Below, one piece after another: positions 46,801 through 58,439 of a DNA stretch of 64,000 nt; position 1 is the stretch's first letter, and the number at the start of each line of letters is the position of its first letter. The translations under genes and the position numbers were made by a program. The notes beneath the pieces were generated by a model. The model did no database searches and was not told where the DNA came from. It was given only the letters and a program-made list of their open reading frames with translations. The DNA comes from Ignelater luminosus (Eukaryota; Arthropoda; Insecta; Coleoptera; Elateridae), in NCBI GenBank assembly GCA_011009095.1, contig VTPC01008370.1, forward strand, positions 1 to 64,000, in the 5' to 3' direction.

Positions 46801-48326
46801 AAACAAAATAAGACCTGCCCGCGACCTCAGTATAAAGCTTTTAAAATATTGATATTACCCAGTTATAGCAAAATGTCATTCCGGATTATCACTACGGTAG
46901 TTCTGGTTAATTCCACACACGAATTAAATTAGTCTACTTTTCCAAAACTTAACCACCATAAATACATTCCACGAGCGTAGATTGAAATGTTAAAAATGCA
47001 GTAAACGATGGAGGCTCGCAGTGATGCCCCGCTGAAAAATAGATATTATTCCCGACAACATTTTTATGGCCTCGTTCGCCCTGTACAAAAGGAATGTCAT
47101 GTTTAATTCTGAGGATGCTGGAAAAACGAAATAACTGCTAATGGCAGCATTGTGAAAACGCAATATAAATATTTTCGTTGGTTTCTGTTTTAAAACAACT
47201 CTAGCTTTTAATATTCGAATAAAAAAAAAGCTGTTGTTTATTGAATAATTCAAAAGACTTTGAATTATTTAAAAACGTTTGCGTCTTTAAAATGAGAAAT
47301 TGCATCGGAATTAATGTTATATACAGCTAGGGACATTTGTCTACTTTATAGCGTTTGCGCTGCTTCGTTATTTCCTGCAAAGTGCAATATAAAACTCTTT
47401 ACCGCCTTGTGTCATTAATTTAGACCGGTTTCTGACACTTTGAAAGAATATTAGGATATTTTTCAAAATTTTTTAAATACTGAGATTTTGTTTTTAACAT
47501 TAATCAAAGAACTTGCTGAAATACATGACGTAACCAGTTATATATTCAACGCAATTTGCGTTTTGCATGAAATCAACGTTAGTGCTTTCGTGAATTCTTG
47601 TTACGCAAATTCTTCCATCAAGAATTTTTAAAATTAAAAAAAAAAGAAACTGGAATTTCCATTACTTTACTTTTATCTATTCACTCATTCCTTATTTTGC
47701 ATTTTATACTGATTCACGCGTCAAATCGAGAAGCTAAAACCCAAAGATAATGTCAAGTTTTTTATTTCTTATCTTTTACTTTTTCCCGATTGCCCCAAGT
47801 AATAAAACGTTTAAATCTTTCGACAAATGTTTGCTAGTGCAGATGTTACAAGTATTTACTTCTTTGGTGGTTCTTATAAGCAGTTCATTTGAATTTTTTA
47901 TCTTTTTGCTGTAAAGACATTCAATGATAATAAACATAACGATTAGGTATTTACATACGTATAGATATTTTGAAATGATTCTCTGTTTTAATATTTTTAT
48001 GAAACCCTCAAAACCGTTAAAAATCATTAAATTAAATGTTGTAGATCTTTAGATTAAGCAACAATATTTTACTACACAGCTCGGTATAATATTAGTCAAT
48101 ATTTCAATAGATCTTACAACCTACAAGATGATTCCATAGTGTACAATATTAGTATTTTTACGGATAATTTGCGTTGACCGTTTAACCATGAATAGGCTAG
48201 AGAGTCATTTTGGTGCACTAACATGTTGCAATTTTCTTGTTTGGTACTTTTTGGTCGAGTTATTATTACAAAACTGCACATTATCAGGTAGATATTTTTG
48301 TCGGCCAGAAAAAATATTTACTTCTA
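43884..48326. other. long AT-rich region without recognised gene
   Basis: Only a short 19-bp tandem repeat (44926-45016) stands out. Frames at 45736-46090 are T-rich and hydrophobic by composition. Those at 46990-47253, 47776-48027 and 48205-48429 show no motif. Confidence 0.5.
44926..45016. repeat. 19-bp tandem repeat, about 5 copies
   Basis: Unit ATCATCTTAATTTATATCA, the middle copies identical and the outer copies diverging. A simple minisatellite. Confidence 0.85.
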
Positions 48327-48351
48327 TAGTCTTAATCAAATAAGAATAAAG
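48325..48351. repeat. left terminal inverted repeat of the transposon, with TA
   Basis: Begins TATAGTCTTAATCAAATAAG. It pairs with 50675-50701 over 27 bases with one mismatch (TTAAT against TAAAT). The first two bases are the presumed TA duplication. Confidence 0.9.
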
Positions 48352-48737
48352 TAGGTGGCACTGCGGTGCAAGGCAGATTGAAGCAGCTGAAGTGTTCGAA
48401 AAGGGCGCCAAATTTGAAATTGCTTTCAAGAATATGTATAAAAATTAAAAACCAGTAGCTGACGAACTATGAATAAATGAAATAGTAGATTTTTATAATG
48501 ACAAAGTATAATGAATAACCTCATAAGTATATACCTCTTACGAAGCAAAGGAAGTTACGAGTTAACATGTAAATGTTTATTTATTTAGTTTTTACATAAA
48601 CAAAAAGGTAAAAAGCCTGTAGTACAAGTCAATTCAATAATTACAAAACATATTTTAATTAAGGAGCAGGAGTTGTAGGTACTATATATAACAATAGTGC
48701 ATCCATTTTGCTGTTTGTGTGTTTATACTTCTGGTAA

Positions 48738-50146
48738 TCACTCTACCTCCATATCATCGTCAGCAGAATCCTCCTCGCTAGAACTCTCCGACTGTAAATT
48801 AATCACAATTTTCTCAACCACTTGTTCTGTTATTCCGTCTAAATTCCACATATGATTTTCTCCACGTATTACATGATTGACACAATCATTCCACTTTTCT
48901 GCAGTTACACCAGCAATTCCATCACATAAGAGTTGCTTTACCTCTTCGATAGAGTACGTTCGATTATTAACAGCAACATGTTGCTTAATGTTGCCCATAC
49001 TAGCTCAATAGGATTCAGATTACAGTGATACGGTGGTAATCTTAAAATTAATCTTCCACTCTTTTTAATAAGTTCATCGATGACATATGGTGTTGGATGT
49101 GATAACACATACTGTTTTACCAATTCTAATAATTGCAATTTCAATAAATTATCTCCTGGTGTAATTTCCTTGCCATGAAGCCAATCAATAATCTGATCTT
49201 TTCTCCAATTCCGAGTGGGTACTTTATCAGCTTTAACACTATGATAAGGGGCGTTGTCCATTACAATAACCGAATGAGGTTCTAATTTAGGTAGGATCCC
49301 TTCCAACCACATTTTTAAAACATCTCCATCCATGTCTTGATGATAATCACCTACAAACATTCAAATAACTTATTGTAATAAAAAACATACAAAAACAATA
49401 CAGTTCTCACCTGTCTTTTTGGATTCAAAAGTTAGAAGTCCTCCATCAACAAAGCCAGATTCACTACCGATGTGAACAACTATTAAGCTCTTTCCTTTGC
49501 CTGATGGATCTTTGATTCCAGTTAAAAGGCCTTCTAATAATGCTTGTCTGGCAGTTTTAATGGTAGTATCATGCCAAACTTTGCTTCCCACATGTCCTGC
49601 ATTAACCCATGTTTCATCTGTGTAATAAATCGTTCTTCCTTCTTCTCGGTATTGTTTAATAGCAGTTAAATATTTTCTTCTCCACAAAACAATAGTTGGC
49701 TTTTCAATAAAAATTGTTTTTCTTGTTCGTTTATCATATTTGAATCCTAATTTTAATAACGTTCTATGTAATGTTAAATAACTAAAATCTGGTAATGAAT
49801 CGTCTTCGCTAACAGCTTGTAGTATTTTTCCTACAGTTGGAACTTCATTTCGAAAATAAAAACAATGTACATGTCTTCGTATGCCAGATGTCTCGAAGTC
49901 TTCAAGTTTCTGAAAACATGTTTTTGATTCCCTAGTTTTCTTAGGAGATCGTACCAATCCAGAAGCTTCCATTCGTTTAATTATATTCCACATCGTATTC
50001 TGTCCGATCCCAACTTCAGCCGACGTTTGCTTGACTGACCAAGTCTTACTGTTGTTTTGTAAATGTTTTAAATAGACATTGTAAGCCATAAGTCTCTGAC
50101 CACTTTTTACGTGTTTTCCTTTAGCATTTTTGAAAACTTCAGCCAT
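48738..50146 (-). CDS. DDE transposase, Sailor-like, one intron, one frameshift
   Basis: Starts at ATG 50146 (MAEVFKNAKGKHVKSG). N-terminal helix-turn-helix: TWSVKQTSAEVGIGQNTMWN (residues about 35-54). Catalytic region: TIYYTDETWVNAGH (first Asp), VIVMDNAPYHS (second Asp), then a long insert (RNWRKDQIIDWL...PTPYVIDELIKKSGR) before LPPYHCNLNPIELVW (Glu), 83 residues after the second Asp. Exon 1 is 50146-49411. The intron is 49410-49351, giving the junction ESKKT-GDYHQDMDG. Exon 2 is 49350-48738. At about 48990 one base appears to be missing: ELVWA continues only as ATLSNML... in frame, whereas the next frame reads NIKQHVAVNNRTYSIEEVKQ and runs to an acidic tail (SSSEEDSADDDMEVE). It cuts and pastes the element between matching terminal repeats. 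With the shift it would lose its last 80 or so residues. Confidence 0.85.
49351..49410 (-). other. 60-nt intron in the transposase gene
   Basis: On the minus strand it starts GTGAGAACTG right after ...AAAAAGACAG and ends TTTGTAG before GTGATTATCATC. Removing it joins KKTG to DYHQ in frame. The length is typical of small insect introns. Reading through gives a stop soon after FVCFLLQ. Not tested experimentally. Confidence 0.8.
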
Positions 50147-50674
50147 AATCGCAAATATAACCTGAAATATTGCATTGATATTTTGATCATTAAGTTGTTA
50201 TAATTCAAATTATAATTACCTGTATAACGATAAGCTGAGTTTAATGAGCTCTTAAAAGAACTACTTTAAAATAAATAAAAGAATAACAGCAATACCAAAA
50301 AAAGACGTAAAATGACAAAATTAGAATAACAGGCTAACTGACCCTAACCAAGCAAGAAGGAAAAAGTGTGGTTATATTACAACTTCACAAAAGCCAACGT
50401 TGTCACGTCTCCGTTTCTTTTAGGTTTGTCTTATCATCTATTTTTAAGGCATTTATGAAAAGTACGTTATATATTTTTCGGTTATAAACATTACTAAAAA
50501 ATTGTTTTATCAGATATATATCATAAAACATTTTTTTATGTAACTATAAGTAATTTACTTTCGTACATCTGGTAACACGGTATTCAATAAAATCAGCATG
50601 TTAAAGTTGTGTAAAACGGACTCGTTTATTAACCAATGAGGATGAAGGTCATGCTGTCCCTATCATTTCCTTCG

Positions 50675-50701
50675 CTTTATTCTTATTTGATTTAGACTAT
50701 A
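50675..50701. repeat. right terminal inverted repeat of the transposon, with TA
   Basis: Ends ATTTGATTTAGACTATA, the inverse of the left repeat. It lies about 530 bp upstream of the transposase start, leaving room for promoter sequence; no specific promoter element was identified. Confidence 0.9.
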
Positions 50702-51760
50702 GTACGTGGTATACACATTACATACTTAGGTCATGAGAAGAAAAGTCAAACAGTACCATTCATACGTCATCTCACGATGTAATGCACAATTTACTGTGTG
50801 ACATTTTCAAATGTCTTTTCCGTAGATTATTAAATTATTCTCTAGGTAACCAATCAGTTTACCTCCAGCAATTGTACCATCTCTATCTTCCACGGTCGTT
50901 TTGAACCCTCCATTTACAATTGTCTTTAAAATAATAACATTTAAATAAATAATCAATAAAATGCAGCGTTACGGTTTCCTCCATTTCAAAGCACTACATA
51001 CAACAGAAAGTAGTGTTCTACTGAGCATTCTCTTTATCACTTCTGACCCGCCTGTAATTTGGATTATCTACACTTGCTCCTTGGAAGGTCTTCTACACTT
51101 GATAATTCATTTCAATGCTAGGTTTTGTCCGTGAAAAGAAGGCCTTGTCTTTAAGTTTAATTTTATCCCAATAATTATCCGGGCCGCACATTAGACTCAA
51201 GTAGGCATTTAATTAGCTTTGTTTCATCTAGTTTTAAGTACAGAGTCCGTTGTACTAGTTTTATGGAATTTTTTGTTTTGAAATGGCATGTGGTCTTACA
51301 AGGAGAGGACACGGAAAAAATGAATACTTTTCTTTAGCAAAATACAGTGCCAAATTGGGTATGTCGTGAGAACATATGCACAAGCTAAATCAATATAGAC
51401 ATATAAAACAATACAAATAATATAACTGGTTCATATTAGACCATCATGACGAAAGCTTGCTACAATATACAATTTAGCCATACACCAATAATACATTTAT
51501 AACATCCGAAACACATTGTAATTAAACAGAAACAAAAAATTTCAACCAGATCAAAGAAAATTTAATCTAAACACTACGTGTTTCAATAGCACAGTAGGAG
51601 CTCAAGCCATAATGCTATCGATTGCGTATCAGAGTAAAGAGAACAATGCACTATGCCTCGTTCATAAATGTGTTATGTGGAAATCTAAAGGAAGCTGATT
51701 TAACTGCAGCAGAACCACAGGGAAGATAAGATATGTAGTTTTCCTTTTTTCCAAGCCATT
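50702..51760. other. spacer, nothing recognised
   Basis: No gene or repeat supported in this kilobase. Confidence 0.5.
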
Positions 51761-52640
51761 CTATCTAGACTGCCAGACATTCATCGCTTTATGGCGCAAA
51801 TATTCTCTGAGATAGCATCGCATCTCAAAATTTGCGCCAACGATCTCTTCATCTATAGAATAGGCAGTCTGTTGACATTTCAGCTGCTTTAGGTACACAT
51901 TGCTCTGCAACACCAAATCCAAAAGTGGGAAACCCGCCAGCAGTCTGCAGCATGGACTTTTGTATTCTAACGGTATGTATACCATCACCCCAGATTTTCA
52001 TCCCATACGTCACCATGAGAATATATCACCATATATCATCAGCAGTAAGGTACTCATATCAACTTTCAATATAGGTTTTCTTTCTAAGCGCATGAATGGT
52101 ATGAACAGCTCTGGAACATACGTCTCTGACATGCGCCACAAAAGAAAAGTTGCAGTCAGTGGTAACCCTAAGATATTTGAACGTGTTCACAACCCCAACA
52201 GCCTCATCATGGACAATAAAATTTAAGTTCTTATGGTGAATTCTGAGTGGGGTTCGATTCACCATAACCTTGGTCTTCTTGGTCGATATCGCCAGTTTAC
52301 ACCTATTGGCCCACTCTACTAAACGGTCCATACATAACTGACCAGTTCTTCTTAGCTCGGCATGAAGCTTCAGATCTAACAAGCTACCAACCATTAGATT
52401 TCAGAGGGTCGATCCCAGGACGGAGCCTTGGGGACACCCCGTAGAACACACTTTAGTACATTTCATAGCTACTTTCTGAAAAGTCACCAACCTATTCGTT
52501 AGGTAGCTTTTAAGAAATTTCAACAAACTATACAAAATGTTTTTATTGCTCATGTTTGCCAGAAGGGCAAGCTACCAAAGTTGGTCAAACGCCCCAGTAA
52601 TGCCCAAATCAACCGTGATACATTCCAAAGAGACGTACTC
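51761..52640 (-). pseudogene. R1-clade LINE reverse transcriptase fragment, 3' half
   Basis: In minus-strand order: a shift-ridden palm at about 52640-52560 (GITGAFDQLW), then KVCSTGCPQGSVLGSTL before a stop (about 52450), where PQGSVLGPTLW is expected. Next comes the frame 52394-52059 with QLCMDRLVEWANRCKLAIST and KKTKVMVNRTPL, then DEAVGVVNTFKYLRVTTDCN (the KYLGV block with G to R) and HVRDVCSRAVHTIHAL. The catalytic YADD/FADD block between LLDLKLHAE and QLCMDRL is deleted. A C-terminal piece follows at 51988-51761 (RLLAGFPLLDLVLQSNVYLK ... RHKAMNVWQSR). CPQGSVLG, the VEWA helix and the 'LAG.PPLDL' tail point to R1. Inactive. Confidence 0.75.
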
Positions 52641-52671
52641 AGCCTTCTGTGGCTTTGTTTGCATTTTCAAA

Positions 52672-53135
52672 GAACATAAACGTAGAATTTCAAATAAAAA
52701 TAGAAACAAACACAGGAGAGAACCTTATCAACCTTATTTACGTAGACAACATCAAGCTGTTTGCTGTAAGAGAAGTCTATATTTAACATTTGATAAAATT
52801 AACGGAAGGGTTTTCTAAAGATATAAAAATGAAATTCGGACTGGATTAATACAAAACTTTAAGTACTTATTATTAAAGTAAAACTGTAAATCATGGGGTA
52901 TACAACAAAACAAAGGAATGTCAGCGAAAGACACATGCAAATATTTTGGGTTTCAGCAGGCCAGGATGATTGATCACACCACTGTTAAAGAACAGATTAC
53001 TCAGGAATACTTAGGTAGAGTCAAATCAGTAGCCATGACCGAATTATATTCTTACTCATTCGGTGTTATTCATTAGATTCCAACCGACTTAGCCATTATA
53101 GAGAGAAAAACCATTAAACTGTTGACGCAATATAG
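52672..53135 (+). pseudogene. R4/Dong-like LINE reverse transcriptase fragment
   Basis: The frame around 52715 reads ETNTGENLINLIYVDNIKLF, where YMDD or YADD is expected, so the second catalytic Asp is Asn. It continues GFSKDIKMKFGLD*YKTLS (about 52810-52860), and from 52945 QQARMIDHTTVKEQITQEYL then GRVKSVAMTELYSYSFGVIH, a stop, and IPTDLAIIERKTIKLLTQY. The pattern 'K..I.KEY..RV..I....L......AI...A..V..YS.GII.W...EL...D.KTRKL+T' fits RTs of the R4/Dong type. The clade assignment is by eye. Two stops and an active-site change make it dead. It lies next to an R1 fragment in the opposite orientation and runs into the satellite that follows. Confidence 0.6.
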
Positions 53136-53139
53136 ATAT

Positions 53140-55330
53140 GTAATACTCATCAAATTTCCAGATGACAAATGGAAATTTCCAAATGACAACTGCAATTTTT
53201 CAAATGATTAAAAAAAATCTCCACTTGTTACGTGGCAATCTCAGTTGTTTTGTGGAAGTTTCTAGTTACCATTTGGAAATCCTCTACTAGACGATATTGA
53301 AAATTTCCAATTGTCAATTTCATCTATCCACGAAAACCCTGAAGGGCCAATGTAAAATTTTTTTTAACTGAAAATTTTCAACTGATAACTGGAAATTTCC
53401 AGATAATAACTAAAAATCTCCAAATGACGACTTAAAATTTCCAGACGATAGGTAAAGGTTTCCAATATTTTCTAATAGAAAGTTTCCAAATGCTAATGGG
53501 CAAAGGCGCTAAAAGTTTTCAGATAACAACTGAAAATAACCAAATAGCAACTGAAATTCCTACATGACAGAAATGAAATTTGAAAATTTCCAGTTGAAGA
53601 AGTTTTACATTAGTCTTTTGGGTCTTTCGTAGATAGGTGAAAGTGACAATTGAAGATTTTCAGTATTTTCTAGTAGAAAGTTTCCAAATGATAACTGGAA
53701 GTTTCTAGAGAACAGCTAGAAGTCTTCAGATAACAACTGAAAATTACCTACGAAAGCCCCGAAGGACCAATGCAAATTTTCTATTACTTGAAAGTTTCCA
53801 GATGGCAACTGGACATTTCCAAATTTCATTTAAGGTAAAAGAAAATCTTCATTGGCTCTTTAGGGAATTCGTAGGTAATTCCTAGTTGTTATCTGGGAAT
53901 CTCAAGTTATCATTTGGAAATTATCACTTCTCATTTAAAAACCTTCAATAAAAAGATTTTATATTGAACCTTCAAGGCTTTGGTAGACAGGTGGAACTGA
54001 CAATTGGAGATTTTCAATATTTTCTAGTAAATAGTTTACAAATTATAATTGGACGTTTTCATAAAACAGCTAGAAGTCTTCAATAACAACTTGAAATTAC
54101 TTATCAAAGCCCCAAAGGGCCAATGTAAATTTTCTATTACTTCTAGATTTCCAGATGGCAACTAGAACTTCTATATGACAAGTAGGGATTTTCAGTTTTT
54201 GTTTGAAAATTTCCAATTGTCATCTGAAGGTTTCCAGAAAATAACTAGAAGTTTTTACATAACAACTAAAAATTACCTACAAAAGTCTCGAAGGGCTAAT
54301 TTAAATTTTCTTTTACATGAAAGTTTCCAGATGGCAACTAAACATTTTCAGATGACAACTGGAATTTCTATATGACAAGTAGGGACTTTCAGTTGAAAAT
54401 TTCGAGTAATCATCTGGGAATATCTAATTGTCATCTGGGAATTTTCAGTTAAAAGAAAATCTACGTTGGCCCTTCGGGGTTTTTGTATGTAATTTTTAGT
54501 TGATACCTGGAAAGTTTCAGTTATCAATTGGAAATTTCCACTTCCAGTGAGATTTTCAGTTAATGAAATTTTAAGTTGGTTCTTCCGAGCTTTCGTATTA
54601 AACTGGAAATGACAATTGTACATTTTTATATTTTCTAGTAGGAAGTTTCCAAATGATAACTGAAAGTCTTCAGATAAGAACTGAAAATCACTTACGAAAG
54701 CCCCGAAGGGCCAATGTAAATTTTTCTGTCAAGATGACAATCGAAAATCTTCAAATGACAACTGGAAATTTCTAGTTGATAGGTGGAAGTAACAACTGAA
54801 AATGTCCAATGTTTCCTAACAGGAAGTTTCTAAACGACAACTGTAAATTTCCAAACAACTAGAAGTTGTCAGATAAGAACGGGGCATTTGCAGATAACAG
54901 TTGGAATTTCCATATGACTAGTGGAAATTTTCAGTTATCATTTGGAAATTTGCAAATGCCATTTGGAAATTTCTACGAAAGCTATGGAGGGTCAATAAAA
55001 ACTTTTTTTTAACTGGAAATTTCCACATGGCAGCTGAATATTTCCAAATGAAAACTGGAAATCTCTACATTCTCTTTTTCCTGGGATTTCCAAATAGCAA
55101 TTGATATTTTTGGTTGTCATCTGGAAATTTCCAGTTATCAAGTAAAAGTTTTCGTTGGCTCTTCAGTGCTTTCGTACCTATCATCTGGCTATTTCCAGTT
55201 GTCATTTGGAGATTTCCAATTGCTATCTGAAAATATCCAGTTATCAGTTGGAAATGCCCATTTGGACACTGAAAATTCCCAGTTAAGAAATATTTTACAT
55301 TGGCCTTTCAGGTTTGTCGTACAAGTCAAT
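53140..55330. repeat. 21-bp-period satellite with palindromic units and inversions
   Basis: About 2.2 kb of degenerate units in which GGAAATTTCC (itself a palindrome) alternates with CAGATGACAACT or its inverse AGTTGTCATCTG, giving a period near 21 bp. A second phrase, CGAAAGCCCCGAAGGGCCAA, recurs on the plus strand at about 53340, 53744, 54110, 54285, 54694 and 54972. Its inverse (TTGGCCCTTCGGGG...) occurs at about 53622, 53850, 53970, 54465, 54572, 55153 and 55300, so blocks alternate in orientation. The apparent 7-residue protein repeats (FQLSSEN) on both strands are by-products. Not a gene. It follows the R4-like RT fragment directly. Confidence 0.8.
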
Positions 55331-57976
55331 TTTTCGAAATGTGGGAAGTTTCCTGTAGGTCAATGCATATCCATGGTACAGTCAATGAGTCACTGCAGAA
55401 ACTTGATATTTCAGATATATCCTCACAATTTTTAACACAGAAGTTGCATATACTCCTTGGTAGTGCATATGAGAGCCTTGCAGTTCGTGGTCCCCCAAAC
55501 TTTAAGTCCGAAGCAGACCCTCATGTGCCCGTGACAACGTTATTACGCTATTGAGTTGAATGGCCCCTTAAGGATATCTTGCAGGGGAAGGTGGTGAAAA
55601 ACCTTTCACTCCTCTCTTGGCTATCATTAACAGCAATTAACAGCCATCAAGCTACTTGGTTGGTTTCTTTCATCATAGATGTCAACAGAGATCCCAATTG
55701 GGTTGGTTCTATTTTCCAGCAACGTTTAACCTAAATAGGAATCCCGCAAAATAGGATAAAATTGAATTCAACATAACCTTTATTATTCATTAAATTAGGT
55801 TAAACAAGGACCTAGCACATCTGATGAAGACTGCATGTTTGAAACACCAAGATGAAATCCAATTACAAAATGCTAACCAACTTGACAGTATTAAAAGTAT
55901 TACTATGATAAAGATGATAATTTCACTACTTGAAAATTTAATAAAGGCTTTTACATATTAGATACTTGTTGCTATGGGTGCAACTTCATTAAGGCTGGGC
56001 ACAGTGTAACTTGACTTTACAATGATGGCCTAGAAAAAATTAAGTATTACCGTACCAGAACGAATCAAAAAACTTCAAAAAGATTCAAGCACCTAAGTGC
56101 GGACGAATAGAGTGTTTTATTGTTGTTAAATAAATGTAGGGAAATAAGGCTATTGCTTGGGATAAGCACAATAGTATATTATGTTAGTTTTGCTTTGGGC
56201 TTATCAAAAATAATTTTCACCAAAACAGTTTATTATTTGCCTATGGAAGTAATTTCGTAATAACATTTTTAATGTAAATGTAAAAGTCTTTTTTCGCGAC
56301 TGATAAAAAATTTTAGAAATAAACACGAAACATATTTACCAGCAGATTTTTTAAATTAAGAATTCTTTGTTTGCGAGTTCATTATTTTCCGTTACCTTTT
56401 GACATTTCTTCTTAATGAATCCACTGTTTGAAAATTGGACTTTTATTCATTAGTAAGGTTTTATATTATTTCGTAAACATCAAAGAATATAGAAAAACAT
56501 CCTAAAGTCATTGGAAAATTTAAATTCTGAAGATTATTATACATCGCTTCAAGCTAATTTCCAAATATAAAAAGCTAAAAACAAATCGATAACCGAAAAG
56601 AGAGAAAACCACAAACCTAAATAAATACTGATTTAATCACGATTTATTCTAGTTGTTTTTAAAATTTAAAGTAACATGTTTATGGTTAAAGTTAGTTTGG
56701 ACAAGCAAACATTGGGAATAAATTACGTTTGTGTAATTGTATACAGGATAATTCGTTCCGTTTGAGTGAAAAATAAGGGTAATTTAAAATTCTAAAGAGA
56801 TATTTCCTGTAAATTTCCGATTTCGAAAGCCAGTTCGTTCTGCGAACTTTTTTCTGTCATGAAATATTTCCTAACGAATAAAAATATGACATTTTTTCAA
56901 ATACCACGACAATTGCTGTTTTACATAAGAATATTTTGTTTACGGTTTTTATATTATTTTGCTTTCAACAAAACGTCAGATTTATCCTCTAACTGCGTTA
57001 GTCACGAAATGTAAAATATTAAATGACTTCCGCTTCTGAATAGCTTTCTACTTTTTAAATTAAACCGAAAGTATAATACCAACAATTTTATTATTAGGGA
57101 GAGAAATTTAATTAATACATCAAGAATTTTCAATTCTGGAAAACCTTCAACGCATTGTCTGTATACAAAAGCAAAGGAAATTTGGTCGAACAATTAATCA
57201 TACGCTTGTGTGTACTTTAGTAGGTATTACAAAGGCATAACTTTGTTACTGCCTTTTTACGTATATTAAATCGCATTTTGTAAATTATAATTCTTCTTTG
57301 GCACTTCACCTTCTTGAATCAAACAATTTAAGAAAGCAGAAATACTTTTAGAAGCATTAACTAATATTAAATGGAGTTGTAAGGAATATAAAATGAGAAC
57401 AAAATAAATATTTGGGATCACTTAGAAAATTAATTTTGAAAAACAAATAACCGTTCTGTTTTGTTGTTTATTTGTAGTCGAGAAGAACGTAAGAAAGCAA
57501 TTTTCAAATTTACAAATGGAGTATTCAGTTTTACGATTTTTTTTCAGTTGATGTAATGTAATCGCTCAAAATGATATCGTATAGAATATTGAAGACAAAA
57601 TATATTTACAAATTGAATAATAAACAAAACAAACCTAACATAATTAATTAATTGTAGTTATGCAGAGATGTCATATTGAACAAGGAGGTACTGCTATAGT
57701 TGACGTGATACTGGGAACGTTCTTGCTTGCTCGTCTCTTGTAATTAAGGATCTTGTGTGCCAAAACGCCTCTAATTCAGAGGTTAATCACTTGTCATTCA
57801 ACCATAAGAGACAATCAATGTTAAGCGTTTCGATGTTGTTATCCAAGAAGTTTAATAAAGTTGCTGATTTTAAATTTTCCTGAAGAATAATTAATCAAAA
57901 TCATACCATTTATTTTACATTACCATACGATCAACAAGAAACTGGTTGTTTTTAGTTTTAATTCCAAGGTTCATTC
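55331..57976. other. intergenic, AT-rich, nothing recognised
   Basis: No gene, RNA or repeat supported. 55.4-55.7 kb is somewhat less AT-rich but yielded no motif. Confidence 0.5.
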
Positions 57977-57978
57977 TA

Positions 57979-58340
57979 CAGGGTGTTCGACAATCGGTGG
58001 AGCAGCTTCATGTAGCCATATTTCCCGTGTAAAACAGAGATAAAAATGTTTATCAAATAGAGTTCCTGAATGGGTAAATGCTTATCGAGTAAACAATTTA
58101 AGAACTTTTAAACTAGTAACATAGGACGAACATACAAACAATAATTATGAACATCCAGTAACCAAACAAGTCTCACTTAATTTATTTAAGATTTAAAACG
58201 AATTAATAGACCTATAAATTACAAATTTACTCAAATTGATCTTGAAAGCTAAACTTAGTCTAACAAATGTTCAAATTGTCCTCCATTAGCTTCCAGGCAG
58301 GCGATTGCTCGCAATGGTACTGCATTATGAACGTTTCAAT
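57979..58340 (-). mobile_element. 3' end of a Tc1/mariner-type transposon
   Basis: Begins at a TA (57977-57978) followed by CAGGGTGTTCGACAATCGGT, a terminal-repeat-like sequence common to insect mariner-type elements. On the minus strand the last codons of a transposase are readable at about 58335-58255: VHNAVPLRAIACLEANGGQF then EHLLD and TAA. 'LEANGGHFEHLL' is a well-known transposase C terminus. The rest of the element is missing. At its high-coordinate side it gives way to a jockey-like fragment on the plus strand. Confidence 0.65.
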
Positions 58341-58439
58341 CATAAACCACCACAGAAAAGAGAAAATTGAACAGGACCAAAAAAAAATAAGAGAAGACAA
58401 ACTTATTTGCACAGCTTTGCACTTATTTCAAACCGAAAA

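Larger units (their letters stand above)
48327..50699 (-). mobile_element. Tc1/mariner-superfamily transposon with long-spacer transposase
   Basis: A 2.37-kb element whose ends match as inverted repeats: left TAGTCTTAATCAAATAAG..., right the inverse TAGTCTAAATCAAATAAG..., 27 bases including the flanking TA with one mismatch. TA lies at both outer borders (48325-48326 and 50700-50701), as expected for TA target duplication. It carries one transposase on the minus strand with a single 60-nt intron. Nothing else is encoded. The transposase has D-D-E motifs with 83 residues between the second D and the E. Classical Tc1/mariner members have about 34-41, while a group called Sailor is described as DD82E, so this is likely a Sailor-like element. 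One apparent frameshift makes activity of this copy doubtful. Confidence 0.85.

Noticed and set aside
54175..55554. Open frames with repeated FQLSSEN-like heptads
   Set aside because: The heptads simply mirror the 21-bp satellite period and occur on both strands.
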